From: JBEHYA01 sp048498415
GTDB lineage: Bacteria; Pseudomonadota; Alphaproteobacteria; UBA9219; RGZA01
Assembly (NCBI GenBank): GCA_048498415.1
Contig: JBEHYA010000036.1
Location: 1-18,149 of the forward strand
Reading direction: 5' to 3'
Length of the DNA stretch: 18,149 nt
Below are positions 1 through 8,037 of the stretch, piece by piece (within the stretch, counting starts at the first letter, position 1; each line of letters opens with the position of its first letter). The notes beneath the pieces are model-generated. The model searched no databases, had not been told where the DNA came from, and worked only from the letters and a program-made list of their open reading frames with translations. A program made the position numbers and the translations under genes.

Positions 1-207
1 TTACCATAGCGCGGCAAAAAAGGCCCGCGACGGCTGGCGAAAACCGAGCCTCGCGCGTTAGTGATCCGCGGCGGCCGCCCCGGCGCCACCGCGCCACAAT
101 GCCGCCGCGCTGCCTTTCCAAACCTGAAAATAATAACCATGTTGGCGGATTGGTTAGCGCGGTCTATTTTAAATAAGACGGCATTTACCAAACGGGCGCT
201 GTTTCCA
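1..207. other. Left edge: leader region, possible end of an upstream gene
   Basis: No gene can be assigned firmly here. On the plus strand one frame is open from the window edge to a TAG at 59-61 (about 19 codons, mostly G or C at third positions, basic C-terminus), which could be the tail of an upstream gene. Just after it, an 8-bp GC stem (68-75 with 101-108, sequence GCGGCGGC and its complement) with a 25-base loop could form a weak terminator-like hairpin, but no T-run follows. A minus-strand frame from an ATG at 138-140 is also open to the left edge, so the direction of any neighbouring gene is undecided. Bases 120-207 are more AT-rich and probably hold the promoter of the next gene. Confidence 0.35.
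142..170 (+). promoter_or_regulatory. Candidate sigma-70-type promoter for the exported protein gene
   Basis: A TTGGCG hexamer (142-147) is separated by exactly 17 bases from TATTTT (165-170). Each matches four of six bases of the -35 and -10 consensus. It sits in an AT-rich stretch about 38 bases before the preferred start codon at 208, giving a short leader. This is pattern matching only; hexamers this weak also occur by chance. Confidence 0.25.
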
Positions 208-1074
208 ATGAAAACAGGGTTAATTCATCCGCGTATTAAAGCTTTCGTTACGGCCGCGGCTTTAGTCTGTACCCATATTCCACAGGCGGGAGCACAGGAT
301 ATGGCGGATAAGCCGTTTGATATTCAAAAACTTAATTATGACGAACTGAAAAAAGATTATACGGCTGTGCGCATGCAAGCCTCTGGCATGTGGCTGAGCG
401 ATCAGAAGGCGCCCATGACAGGCGACTGGCTTGGAAGCACTCGTCAAGATTATCTGGATGCGATTCAGGCTTTGGCCACGGATCAACGCTCTAATTTTGA
501 TGGGGCTCTTGGTGGCTGGCTGATGTTTGGTAAGATGGCGAATGTGAGCGCTAACTTCAAGACGCTTATCCGTGAAGTTGGCCTGGAAAAAGGCGTGCCG
601 GGTTATGCGCAGCGCGAGGCACTTTTCAAAGATGCCTTTGATGCAGCATTCAAAACACCGGAAGATTTAAAAAACCCTGCTATTTTGTATCAGGCGCTAG
701 AGGCCGGTTTCATTGAAGCAGCGGGCGGCAAAGATACGGGCGGGCGCGAAAGGTATTATGCTGCGCTTAAAACGGCAGGTTATATCGATGAAAATGCCAA
801 ACCCAACCCCAATACAACTGATCCTAAACTGATCCCGGATACCCCGGATGACGCGCTTAAAAATTATCAGGACAATCTGTCGCAGATGATTACGCCCAGC
901 ACGCCGCCGGAAGTCAGCCAGGAAGTCACTGATCTCCTGAAGCAGACGCAGGGATGCGCGCCTGCCACTTTAGGCACGGATCAGTTGCAGTTGCCATCTG
1001 AAGTGGAAGCGCCGTTGGGCGGGCCGCTGGTGCAAAAGAAAAAGCCTGCCCCCGCACCCGGCTGTAATCAGTAA
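208..1074 (+). CDS. Exported protein of unknown function next to dotA-like gene
   Basis: I do not recognise the family. From the ATG at 208 the product is 288 residues and begins with a likely signal peptide: basic n-region (MKTGLIHPRIK), hydrophobic core, and a possible cleavage site after PQAGA near residue 29. The frame stays open upstream to a GTG at 61, but that stretch is GC-rich, reads as non-protein-like and would bury the signal peptide, so the start at 208 is preferred; the ribosome binding site is weak. The mature part is mostly soluble and helical-looking, rich in Asp, Lys and Ala, with no membrane segment. It ends in a Pro/Lys-rich tail with cysteines near the C-terminus (QGCAP and PAPGCNQ). 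Its codons are visibly more AT-rich than those of alaS or pnp. It is convergent with the DotA-like gene, with only 9 bases between the two stop codons. A role with that secretion component is possible but only inferred from position. Confidence 0.75.
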   Translation: MKTGLIHPRIKAFVTAAALVCTHIPQAGAQDMADKPFDIQKLNYDELKKDYTAVRMQASGMWLSDQKAPMTGDWLGSTRQDYLDAIQALATDQRSNFDGALGGWLMFGKMANVSANFKTLIREVGLEKGVPGYAQREALFKDAFDAAFKTPEDLKNPAILYQALEAGFIEAAGGKDTGGRERYYAALKTAGYIDENAKPNPNTTDPKLIPDTPDDALKNYQDNLSQMITPSTPPEVSQEVTDLLKQTQGCAPATLGTDQLQLPSEVEAPLGGPLVQKKKPAPAPGCNQ

Positions 1075-1083
1075 AACCTGTCG

Positions 1084-3909
1084 TTATTTTTTCTTCGGCG
1101 GTTCATGATCGCGAACCGGCCGGTTGGTCATATTTCTATTGCGAATCATATCGGACAGGCTGTGATGGCCACGTTCCAGTTCGCCCACGCGCGTTTCCGT
1201 GCGCTCCGTACGCTCATTCAAATTGCTGATTGCAGGACTCGTGGGTGCGATGGTGCCCGTATCGCTATTCTGCAAGCGCGGATTGGGGCCCGGCTTTTCC
1301 TGTGAATCAGGGGCAGGCGGCAATTCACCGCTCGGCTTGCCGCCAGCGCCACCGCCACTATTTCCACCACCGCCGCCGCCGTTACTTGGGCTGGCGCCGG
1401 CGTCAGCAGGCGGGCTGCCTTTGCCGCCAATACTGGCGATGGCACCTAGAAGCGCCTGCTGGCGCTGGTTTTCGCGGTCTATATCCTGCTGACGCTGCTC
1501 TGCCTCAGCAGCAGCTTGATCCTTAGCTTTTTGTTGGTTTTTCTTTTCGATACGGCCTTGGGCACTGCGCTGGCCCATACCCTGGAAGCCTTTGCCTGCA
1601 TTATTGGCAATACCCATAAGGCTCCGGGCCTGTTGGGTAATGGCGTTGGTGCCGATAATCGAACCCACGGCTGTGAGCGCCTGTTGCTGGCCTTCGCCTT
1701 CGTGCTCGATTTCCGAGGCGCTGCCGCCCATCCAGCGCAACGCCTGGCGCGGGATCTGTTCCATCATTTTAAAGGAAGCATTTGCCATGACATAAATCAT
1801 AACGACATAGGCAATGGTAAAAATGACCTTGGCAAGAAACGACATGCTGCCAGTGAACGCGCCAATCCCGCGAATGGCATCATAGAAAGACGCGTTCAAA
1901 AATTTGGCGCCGATATAAAACATGATGATCGAGGCGATCAACCCAAACAGGCTGAGGGTGGGGCGCAGAAAAATCTGGAAAATCAGAAACAGGGCCTGAC
2001 GCGGATGTTGGCCGGTAAAGCCTTCGCCGTTAGGACTTAAAAAAGCCAGCGCAAAGAAGGGCGCGCAGATCATGCCCTCAAGCAGCGTGCCAAGCCATGT
2101 GACGATGGCGAAGAAGAAGCGTATAAAAGGCAGCATGGGCACGACAAAGCCCAGCAATACGCCGGCGATCAGGAACAGGAAAGCGAAGAAGAAGAAAATG
2201 GCACCCACAAACATGATGAGCGCGCCAGCGGCATTGCCGATGCCACTGATAACGCCAGCTCTAACATTCATGCCATTTGCTTTTGCGTTGCCTGCCGCGT
2301 CATTGGCAACACCGCTTACGACGCCACCCGCGCCGCTTAAAACAAGCGCGCTGCCAATATAATTTAATCCCAAACGCACATGGCGCTGGCCGAGGTTTGC
2401 GATTTCGCCAAAGGGATTGGTGGAACCACCTAAATCGCCGAGCGCGCGCATGGGATCATCGCCCCACAGGCCCAGCCCGTTGCCCATGCCATCCATAAAA
2501 CTAAGAATAACATCGATCACCGAGCTGCCGACGGTCGAGGCGATTTTAGCCCAGGCGGTTTTGGGATCATTTTGAATATCGACCTTCATCACCCCAACCG
2601 CCGTATTGGGGGCAACGGTATCCTGCGGGCGCGTGCTGGTCTGGTACCAATTCAGGAAATCCATGTAGCTGTTGTAAGCATCGGGATATTGCTGCAGGAC
2701 ATCGACATTTGGCGCGGTCGCTTCCGGGATGGTAAGGCCGCCTGTGATCAGGGCGCCTTGCGCACGCGTGATTGCCAGGAACCATGTCCCGGCTGTCGTC
2801 CAGCCATAGGTATCCGCCGCGCTTTTAATCTGGTTGGTGATGGCTTCCAGCTCCTGCTGGCCCATGGTGGTGTTGAACGTATCGTAATTGCTATTGTAGT
2901 CGGCCTGAATTTCCTGAATTTTCTGATCGATTTCCTGCGTCGACGGAACTTTTTCGCCCGCTTTCGTGGGGACGAAGTACATCGAGTACTTCAAGGCCAA
3001 CTGACGAATTTCGTCATAGTGATTTTCATAAATTGTATTATTCGCCTCCATCAATCGCGCGGAGGTGATCAGATCGTTGTTGCTAAAGCGCGTTATATTG
3101 TTAGGCAGGCGGACGGTAATCTGGCCGCAGACATCATTATGAATTTTATTCCCGAAAACGGATTGCACATACGTGTCGGTCGCCGTGGTAATTGTATGCG
3201 GCGTGGGAACCGGAATAATCTCGTCGCTCGAGACGGTACTGTTGACGGTGTAATAATTGACCAGATTCTGGCAGACAAAGCTTTTTAAAGTCGCGGATGC
3301 CAGCGAATAGATCTGCGGCTGCGCGGGGCCGGGCAAGCGCTGATTTTCAGTCAGGGCTGTCGCAAACACCTTCCATGTCTGGCTCGCCATGCCAGAGCCC
3401 CATTTGGCGATCTGCATTATAATATATTGCGCGCTGTTCATGCCGCTTGCGAGCGGGACAAGCAGCCCTATAGCTACCACCAGACGAATAGGGGCCCATA
3501 ACTGGTTGGTGTTTTTGCCGCCTACAGTACCCGCATGGGCTGTTTCGGCCACCATCTGGATGAGTTCGTAGAGAAGCTTAAGCGAGGCGATGATGAGAAT
3601 GGCATTGCTAAAGAAACCCATCATCGTACGAAGGCCGGATTCGACAACACCGGGAGTGTCGCTGACGATGGAGCCGTCTTTCAAATAATTGACGGGGGTG
3701 CCTTCAAAAATGAAGCCAATAATCTTGCACCCCCAGTCGTAATCGCCCAGGCAATCAAAGGTGCCGCCGGTGGGGGTGGTGGGGGGTGTTTGCGCCATCG
3801 CCGGCGTTGCGACGAACAGCGCGGCGAAAAGAATGAAAGGCAGCAGCAACAGGCCGAGAGTGCGGAGCAGGGATGGCATCGGGAATCTTTGGGAAGTAAC
3901 ACGGGGCAT
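1084..3909 (-). CDS. DotA/TraY-family type IVB secretion inner-membrane protein
   Basis: This is a large polytopic membrane protein of about 941 residues that resembles the DotA/TraY family, inner-membrane components of type IVB (Dot/Icm) secretion and I-type conjugation systems. It has a signal peptide ending at ATPAMA (about residue 39), a membrane segment near 92-119, and then the family-like stretch NQLWAPIRLVVAIGLLVPL with a following Gln/Ala/Gly-rich helix. A periplasmic region of about 300 residues follows, then a bundle of membrane segments from about 555 to 715, including VVPMLPFIRFFFAIVTWLG. The tail (about 720-941) is cytoplasmic-looking: Gln/Ala/charged coiled-coil-like sequence, a run of glycines, and a Pro-rich, charged end. 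I chose the ATG at 3909 because GGGATGA lies upstream and it gives an Arg-containing n-region. The ATG at 3879 is an alternative; the frame extends further only to a TTG at 3951. No other dot/icm or tra gene is visible here, so whether it serves secretion, conjugation or is an orphan cannot be decided. Confidence 0.85.
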   Translation of the reverse strand: MPRVTSQRFPMPSLLRTLGLLLLPFILFAALFVATPAMAQTPPTTPTGGTFDCLGDYDWGCKIIGFIFEGTPVNYLKDGSIVSDTPGVVESGLRTMMGFFSNAILIIASLKLLYELIQMVAETAHAGTVGGKNTNQLWAPIRLVVAIGLLVPLASGMNSAQYIIMQIAKWGSGMASQTWKVFATALTENQRLPGPAQPQIYSLASATLKSFVCQNLVNYYTVNSTVSSDEIIPVPTPHTITTATDTYVQSVFGNKIHNDVCGQITVRLPNNITRFSNNDLITSARLMEANNTIYENHYDEIRQLALKYSMYFVPTKAGEKVPSTQEIDQKIQEIQADYNSNYDTFNTTMGQQELEAITNQIKSAADTYGWTTAGTWFLAITRAQGALITGGLTIPEATAPNVDVLQQYPDAYNSYMDFLNWYQTSTRPQDTVAPNTAVGVMKVDIQNDPKTAWAKIASTVGSSVIDVILSFMDGMGNGLGLWGDDPMRALGDLGGSTNPFGEIANLGQRHVRLGLNYIGSALVLSGAGGVVSGVANDAAGNAKANGMNVRAGVISGIGNAAGALIMFVGAIFFFFAFLFLIAGVLLGFVVPMLPFIRFFFAIVTWLGTLLEGMICAPFFALAFLSPNGEGFTGQHPRQALFLIFQIFLRPTLSLFGLIASIIMFYIGAKFLNASFYDAIRGIGAFTGSMSFLAKVIFTIAYVVMIYVMANASFKMMEQIPRQALRWMGGSASEIEHEGEGQQQALTAVGSIIGTNAITQQARSLMGIANNAGKGFQGMGQRSAQGRIEKKNQQKAKDQAAAEAEQRQQDIDRENQRQQALLGAIASIGGKGSPPADAGASPSNGGGGGGNSGGGAGGKPSGELPPAPDSQEKPGPNPRLQNSDTGTIAPTSPAISNLNERTERTETRVGELERGHHSLSDMIRNRNMTNRPVRDHEPPKKK

Positions 3910-4222
3910 ACGTACTAAGTCATCCCTATCTATGAATGGCTGGCCTATCAATAATTTAGCACGAAAGTTATGAAAGTAATGGAATGGACGGCCCGCGTGG
4001 TAAATTTCCTAATAATATAGCGGTTTTAGCGCAGTTGGGGAAGGCCAAAGGATATCCGTTGCGGCGTAAAGTATGGTTGGAAGACGCGTGAGACGTTTTT
4101 GCCCGCGTTTTTTCTCCGGCTCTTGGCCGCAAGCGTTAATAAATGGTAAAAGTTTGCCCCCTCCCAACACCCGCGAAGGCCTATATAAAAGACATACATA
4201 AAAACAGCCTGAAAGACATCTG
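3910..4222. other. Divergent intergenic region between dotA-like gene and alaS
   Basis: This 313-base gap carries no convincing gene or tRNA on either strand. It is AT-richer than its flanks and must hold the divergent promoters. Toward alaS, TATATAAA (4182-4189) is a plausible -10 region about 35 bases before the start codon, but no good -35 lies at the right distance. Toward the DotA-like gene, TTGATA (minus strand, 3951-3946) is a good -35 hexamer with only a poor -10 (TAGGGA) 17 bases on. A weak imperfect stem (4081-4088 with 4104-4111, 15-base loop) followed by a few T residues could be a leader hairpin of alaS; it is too weak to call a terminator. Confidence 0.5.
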
Positions 4223-6889
4223 ATGAAAACGCTCACCGATATTCGCACCACCTTTCTGAAATATTTCGAACGCAACGGCCACCAGGTGGTGGAATCCTCG
4301 CCGCTTGTGCCGCGCAACGATCCCACGCTGATGTTCGTGAATTCCGGCATGGTGCAGTTCAAGAATATTTTCACCGGCGCCGAGACGCGTTCGTATAAGC
4401 GCGCCACCACGGCGCAGAAATCGGTGCGCGCGGGCGGCAAGCATAACGACCTTGAGAATGTGGGCTACACGGCGCGCCACCACACCTTCTTTGAAATGCT
4501 CGGCAACTTTTCGTTCGGCGATTATTTCAAAGAACAGGCGATTGAATATGCCTGGACGCTGGTCACAAAAGAATACGGCCTGCCGAAGGATAAGCTGCTG
4601 GTCACGGTGTTTTCGGAAGATGATGAAGCGGCGGGGTATTGGAAGAAAATCGCCGGTTTACCGGAAGATCGCATCATTCGCATCCCCACATCCGACAATT
4701 TCTGGCAGATGGGCGATACCGGCCCGTGCGGTCCGTGCTCCGAAATTTTCTATGATCACGGCGACAAGATTCCGGGCGGGCCTCCCGGCAGTGCGGATGC
4801 CGATGGCGACCGCTTCATCGAAATCTGGAACCTGGTGTTCATGCAGTTCGAGCAGCTGGAGCCGGGCAAGCGCGTGAAGCTGCCGAAACCTTCCATTGAT
4901 ACCGGCATGGGCCTGGAACGTTTTGCCGCGATCATGCAGGGCGTGCACTCGAATTATGAAACCGATCTGTTCATGGATCTGATTGGCCAGTCGGTGGAAC
5001 TCACGGGCCGCAAGGCAGAAGGCGCCGCGCTGGGTTCGCACCGCGTGATCGCCGACCATTTGCGCGCGACATCATTTTTGCTGGCGGATGGCGTGATGCC
5101 ATCGAATGAAGGCCGCGGCTATGTGCTGCGCCGGATCATGCGCCGCGCCATGCGCCACGCGCATATGCTGGGCGCGAAGGAACCGCTGATGTACCGCCTG
5201 GTGCCGGAGCTGGTGAAATTGATGGGCGCGGCGTACCCCGAGCTTGGCCGCGCGCAGCCGTTGATCACCGAGACGCTGCGCATGGAAGAAACGCGCTTTA
5301 AACAAACACTGGAACGCGGGCTGAAACTGCTGGATGAAGAAACCGGCAAGCTGAGCGCAGGCAAGGCGTTGCCGGGCGAAGTGGCGTTCAAGCTGTATGA
5401 CACGTTCGGTTTCCCGCTTGATCTCACGCAGGACGTGCTGCGCGGCCGGAACATGAAGGTGGATACCGCCGGCTTTGATAAAGCCATGGAACGCCAGCGC
5501 GAAGAAGCGCGCAAGAGCTGGTCGGGCAGCGGCGGCGAAGCGTTCACCAATAAAATCTGGTTCCAGCTGCGCGAAGAAATCGGCGCGACGGAATTTCTGG
5601 GCTATTCCACCGAAAGCGCGGAAGGCCAGGTGAAGGCGATTGTGGTGGATGGCAAGAAGGTGAATGAAGCCGCCGCCGGCACACGCGTGCAGGTGGTCTT
5701 CAATCAAACGCCGTTCTACGGCGAAAGCGGCGGCCAGGTGGGCGATCATGGCGTGATCACGTTTGGCGACAAGGGCCGCATGCTGGTGAATGACGTGCAG
5801 AAAGAAGCGGGCGATGTGTTTGTGCACACCGGCACGATTGAAAGCGGCACGCTGAAAACAGGCGACGGCGCATTTTTGCAGGTGGATGTAAAACGCCGCA
5901 ATGCGACGCGCGCGCACCATTCGGCTACGCATTTGATGCACGAAGCCTTACGCCGCGCGCTGGGTGAACATGTGGGCCAGAAGGGTTCGCTGGTGACGCC
6001 GGATAAGCTGCGGTTTGATATCAGCCATTCCTACCCATTAAAGGACGAGCAAATTCAGCAGGTCGAGGCGATGGTGAATGAACGCATCCGCGCCAATGAC
6101 GAAGTGGTGACCCGCGTGCTGACCCCCGATGAAGCGATTAAAGAAGGCGCCATCGCCATGTTCGGCGAAAAATACGGCGATGAAGTGCGCGTGCTTTCCA
6201 TGGGCGGGTTTGAAGACGGCAAGAGCCGTGCCTTCTCGATGGAACTTTGCGGCGGCACCCATGTGCGCCGCACGGGCGATATCGGCTTGTTCAAGATTGT
6301 GGGCGATAGCGCGGTCTCGGCCGGCGTGCGCCGCATCGAAGCGGTGACGGGGGAAGCCGCGCTGAATTACCTGAACGAGGCGGCCACCCGCGTGCAGCAG
6401 GCGGCCGACACATTAAAGGCAACGCCCGCCGAAGTGCCAGCGCGCGTGGCGCAACTGGTGGATGAACGCAAGAAGCTGGAGCGTGAAGTGCAGGAACTGC
6501 GCCGGCAGGTGGCATTAGGTGGCGGCGGCGGCGCGGCGAATGATGCCGCGCCGAAGATGATTGGCAGTATTAATTTTGTAAGCCGCGTGATGGCCGATAT
6601 GCCGCCCAAGGATCTGAAGCCGATGGCGGATGCCCTGAAGCAGAAGATGGGCAGCGGCGTGGTAGCCCTTATCTCGACGTTTGAAGGCAAGGTCTCGCTG
6701 GTGGTCGGCGTGACTGATGATCTGACGAAGCGCGTGAATGCCGTGGATTTAGCCAAGACGGGGGCGGAAGCGCTGGGCGGCAAGGGCGGCGGCGGGCGGC
6801 CGGATATGGCGCAGGCCGGCGGCGCAGAAGCGGCTAAGGCGCCGGCTGCACTGCAGGCGCTGGAAGCGGCGCTGGCGAAGGTAGCGTAA
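4223..6889 (+). CDS. alaS: Alanine--tRNA ligase
   Basis: AlaRS charges tRNA-Ala with alanine in the cytoplasm and hydrolyses mischarged Ser- or Gly-tRNA-Ala. The 888-residue length is normal for the family. The class II catalytic domain is N-terminal: motif 1 region with SGMVQFKNIF, motif 2 region with RHHTFFEMLGNFSFGDYF at about 84-100, and GMGLERF at about 228-234. The editing domain shows the zinc-site residues in HSATH (566-570) and CGGTH (676-680). A short coiled coil (about 745-765) leads to the C-terminal DHHA1-type domain, which contains the Gly-rich GGKGGGGRPDMAQAGG stretch. A Gly/Ala-rich linker lies near residue 770. The start at 4223 gives the expected N-terminus (MKTLTDIRTTFLKYF); the ribosome binding site is weak. 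The last 56 bases overlap antisense the end of the DUF2125 gene. No key residue appears missing. Confidence 0.98.
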   Translation: MKTLTDIRTTFLKYFERNGHQVVESSPLVPRNDPTLMFVNSGMVQFKNIFTGAETRSYKRATTAQKSVRAGGKHNDLENVGYTARHHTFFEMLGNFSFGDYFKEQAIEYAWTLVTKEYGLPKDKLLVTVFSEDDEAAGYWKKIAGLPEDRIIRIPTSDNFWQMGDTGPCGPCSEIFYDHGDKIPGGPPGSADADGDRFIEIWNLVFMQFEQLEPGKRVKLPKPSIDTGMGLERFAAIMQGVHSNYETDLFMDLIGQSVELTGRKAEGAALGSHRVIADHLRATSFLLADGVMPSNEGRGYVLRRIMRRAMRHAHMLGAKEPLMYRLVPELVKLMGAAYPELGRAQPLITETLRMEETRFKQTLERGLKLLDEETGKLSAGKALPGEVAFKLYDTFGFPLDLTQDVLRGRNMKVDTAGFDKAMERQREEARKSWSGSGGEAFTNKIWFQLREEIGATEFLGYSTESAEGQVKAIVVDGKKVNEAAAGTRVQVVFNQTPFYGESGGQVGDHGVITFGDKGRMLVNDVQKEAGDVFVHTGTIESGTLKTGDGAFLQVDVKRRNATRAHHSATHLMHEALRRALGEHVGQKGSLVTPDKLRFDISHSYPLKDEQIQQVEAMVNERIRANDEVVTRVLTPDEAIKEGAIAMFGEKYGDEVRVLSMGGFEDGKSRAFSMELCGGTHVRRTGDIGLFKIVGDSAVSAGVRRIEAVTGEAALNYLNEAATRVQQAADTLKATPAEVPARVAQLVDERKKLEREVQELRRQVALGGGGGAANDAAPKMIGSINFVSRVMADMPPKDLKPMADALKQKMGSGVVALISTFEGKVSLVVGVTDDLTKRVNAVDLAKTGAEALGGKGGGGRPDMAQAGGAEAAKAPAALQALEAALAKVA

Positions 6890-7961
6890 CCAGCGGCGTG
6901 GGCGCCGGGGGTTGCACGGTCTCGACGATCGGCGCGGGTTCAACGGGCGTAACGGCAGAAGGTTTGGTAAGCGGCGCGACGCCGGGCGGCAATGCGCCCG
7001 GCGGGGTCTGCGCGTTGTTGTTGAACGGCAAGACCAGCGGCTGCCAGATGGCCAGATTAATGCCGGCTAAAAACAATCCATTATTCTGAATGGTGACAGG
7101 CGCGGTAATCGTGCGTGGCTGGCCTTTGGGCGTTTTCTTGTTTTCCAAAAGCGACAGCGCGGCTTTGAAGAGCGCGGCGGCGAAGGGCTTGATCTGGCCT
7201 TCATCGCGCAGGCGGTCCACGGTTTCTTTGTAGCCGCTCATGGTGGCGTTCAAGGCTGCAATGGGCTGCAGGGTTTTATCGAGGGCCAGCGTGCCATCGC
7301 CCTTTAAATCAATCGGCGGCCAATCGATTTCGAGGCGGTCGAAATTGATGATACCGCCGGAAACGCGCCATGCTTCAACGGAATCGTGGCTTAGCACATC
7401 CGGCACCTCGCCCATGATGCGGGCGGCAAAATCAACGCTGGGGATGTTGTTGCCAAGCGCGGGTTTTAGGCCGGGGTCAAGATTGATGCCATCGAGATTG
7501 GCATAGATAAATAAACCGATATCGCGATACGAATGCGGCGTGGCCCACGGGCGTACAATGCGGAGTGAAAAGCGGTCAATGCTATGCGCAGCGTTATCGC
7601 GCGGGAAAGCAAGGGTTGCTTTTTCGTCGCTGATGATCACGGGCCGGAAAGGCGACCACGGGCGGATATGCAGGCGAAGATGCGGGGCGGTAAGGCGATA
7701 CGCATCGCCGCGTTCGAACATGACGTTGCGGGCGTCAAGGTCGATGGAAAAGGGAAAACCGGAGACTTCGATGGGATCGAAGGAAAGTTTGGCGCCGGAA
7801 GCGGCTTCCGCCTGCACCCATTCGGCAAGGCGGGCCTGCAGCTGGCTGGCGGTGGCTTTCCAGTACAGGCCGAGCAGCAGGAAGGCGAGCACGACGATCA
7901 CGGCCGCCAGAATCAGACGGCGCTGGATGCGTGGGGAAAGAGGCTGCAGGGCAAGAGGCAT
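6834..7961 (-). CDS. DUF2125-family membrane-anchored protein
   Basis: The 375-residue product resembles the DUF2125 family, found mainly in alphaproteobacteria and of unknown function. It has one N-terminal membrane anchor (LILAAVIVVLAFLLLGLYW, about residues 17-35) after a short basic stretch, then a helix and the family-like VSGFPFSIDLDARNV segment. A large, probably periplasmic, beta-rich domain follows. Residues from about 320 on form a tail of Pro, Ala, Thr and Val that looks disordered. That tail is encoded antisense to the 3' end of alaS, with 56 bases overlapping. The N-terminal arrangement (anchor, then extracytoplasmic domain) suggests an envelope role, which is inference. It is divergent from the DMT transporter gene, with 76 bases between start codons; no strong Shine-Dalgarno sequence is visible. 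Confidence 0.78.
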   Translation of the reverse strand: MPLALQPLSPRIQRRLILAAVIVVLAFLLLGLYWKATASQLQARLAEWVQAEAASGAKLSFDPIEVSGFPFSIDLDARNVMFERGDAYRLTAPHLRLHIRPWSPFRPVIISDEKATLAFPRDNAAHSIDRFSLRIVRPWATPHSYRDIGLFIYANLDGINLDPGLKPALGNNIPSVDFAARIMGEVPDVLSHDSVEAWRVSGGIINFDRLEIDWPPIDLKGDGTLALDKTLQPIAALNATMSGYKETVDRLRDEGQIKPFAAALFKAALSLLENKKTPKGQPRTITAPVTIQNNGLFLAGINLAIWQPLVLPFNNNAQTPPGALPPGVAPLTKPSAVTPVEPAPIVETVQPPAPTPLVTLPSPAPLPAPAVQPAP

Positions 7962-8037
7962 GGATTGTTCTGGTAAAGCCTAGTCTATCTATTATGATGC
8001 GCGCCTCGCAATACTGCCTTTTTTGGCTTAATAAATC

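Noticed and set aside
61..207. GTG start at 61 for the first exported protein
   Set aside because: It would bury a good signal peptide behind 49 Arg/Pro/Ala-rich residues that do not look like protein; the ATG at 208 fits better.
2572..3288. Plus-strand open frame (238 codons) inside the DotA-like gene
   Set aside because: The opposite frame codes the periplasmic loop of a recognisable membrane protein; this frame shows no domain and no ribosome binding site.
4081..4113. Possible intrinsic terminator upstream of alaS
   Set aside because: The stem is 8 pairs with a G-T pair and a 15-base loop, and no plus-strand gene ends before it.
5072..5941. Long minus-strand open frame (289 codons) inside alaS
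   Set aside because: It lies wholly antisense to a conserved aminoacyl-tRNA synthetase, its translation is His/Ala/Arg-rich with no recognisable domain, and such frames arise from high GC codon bias.
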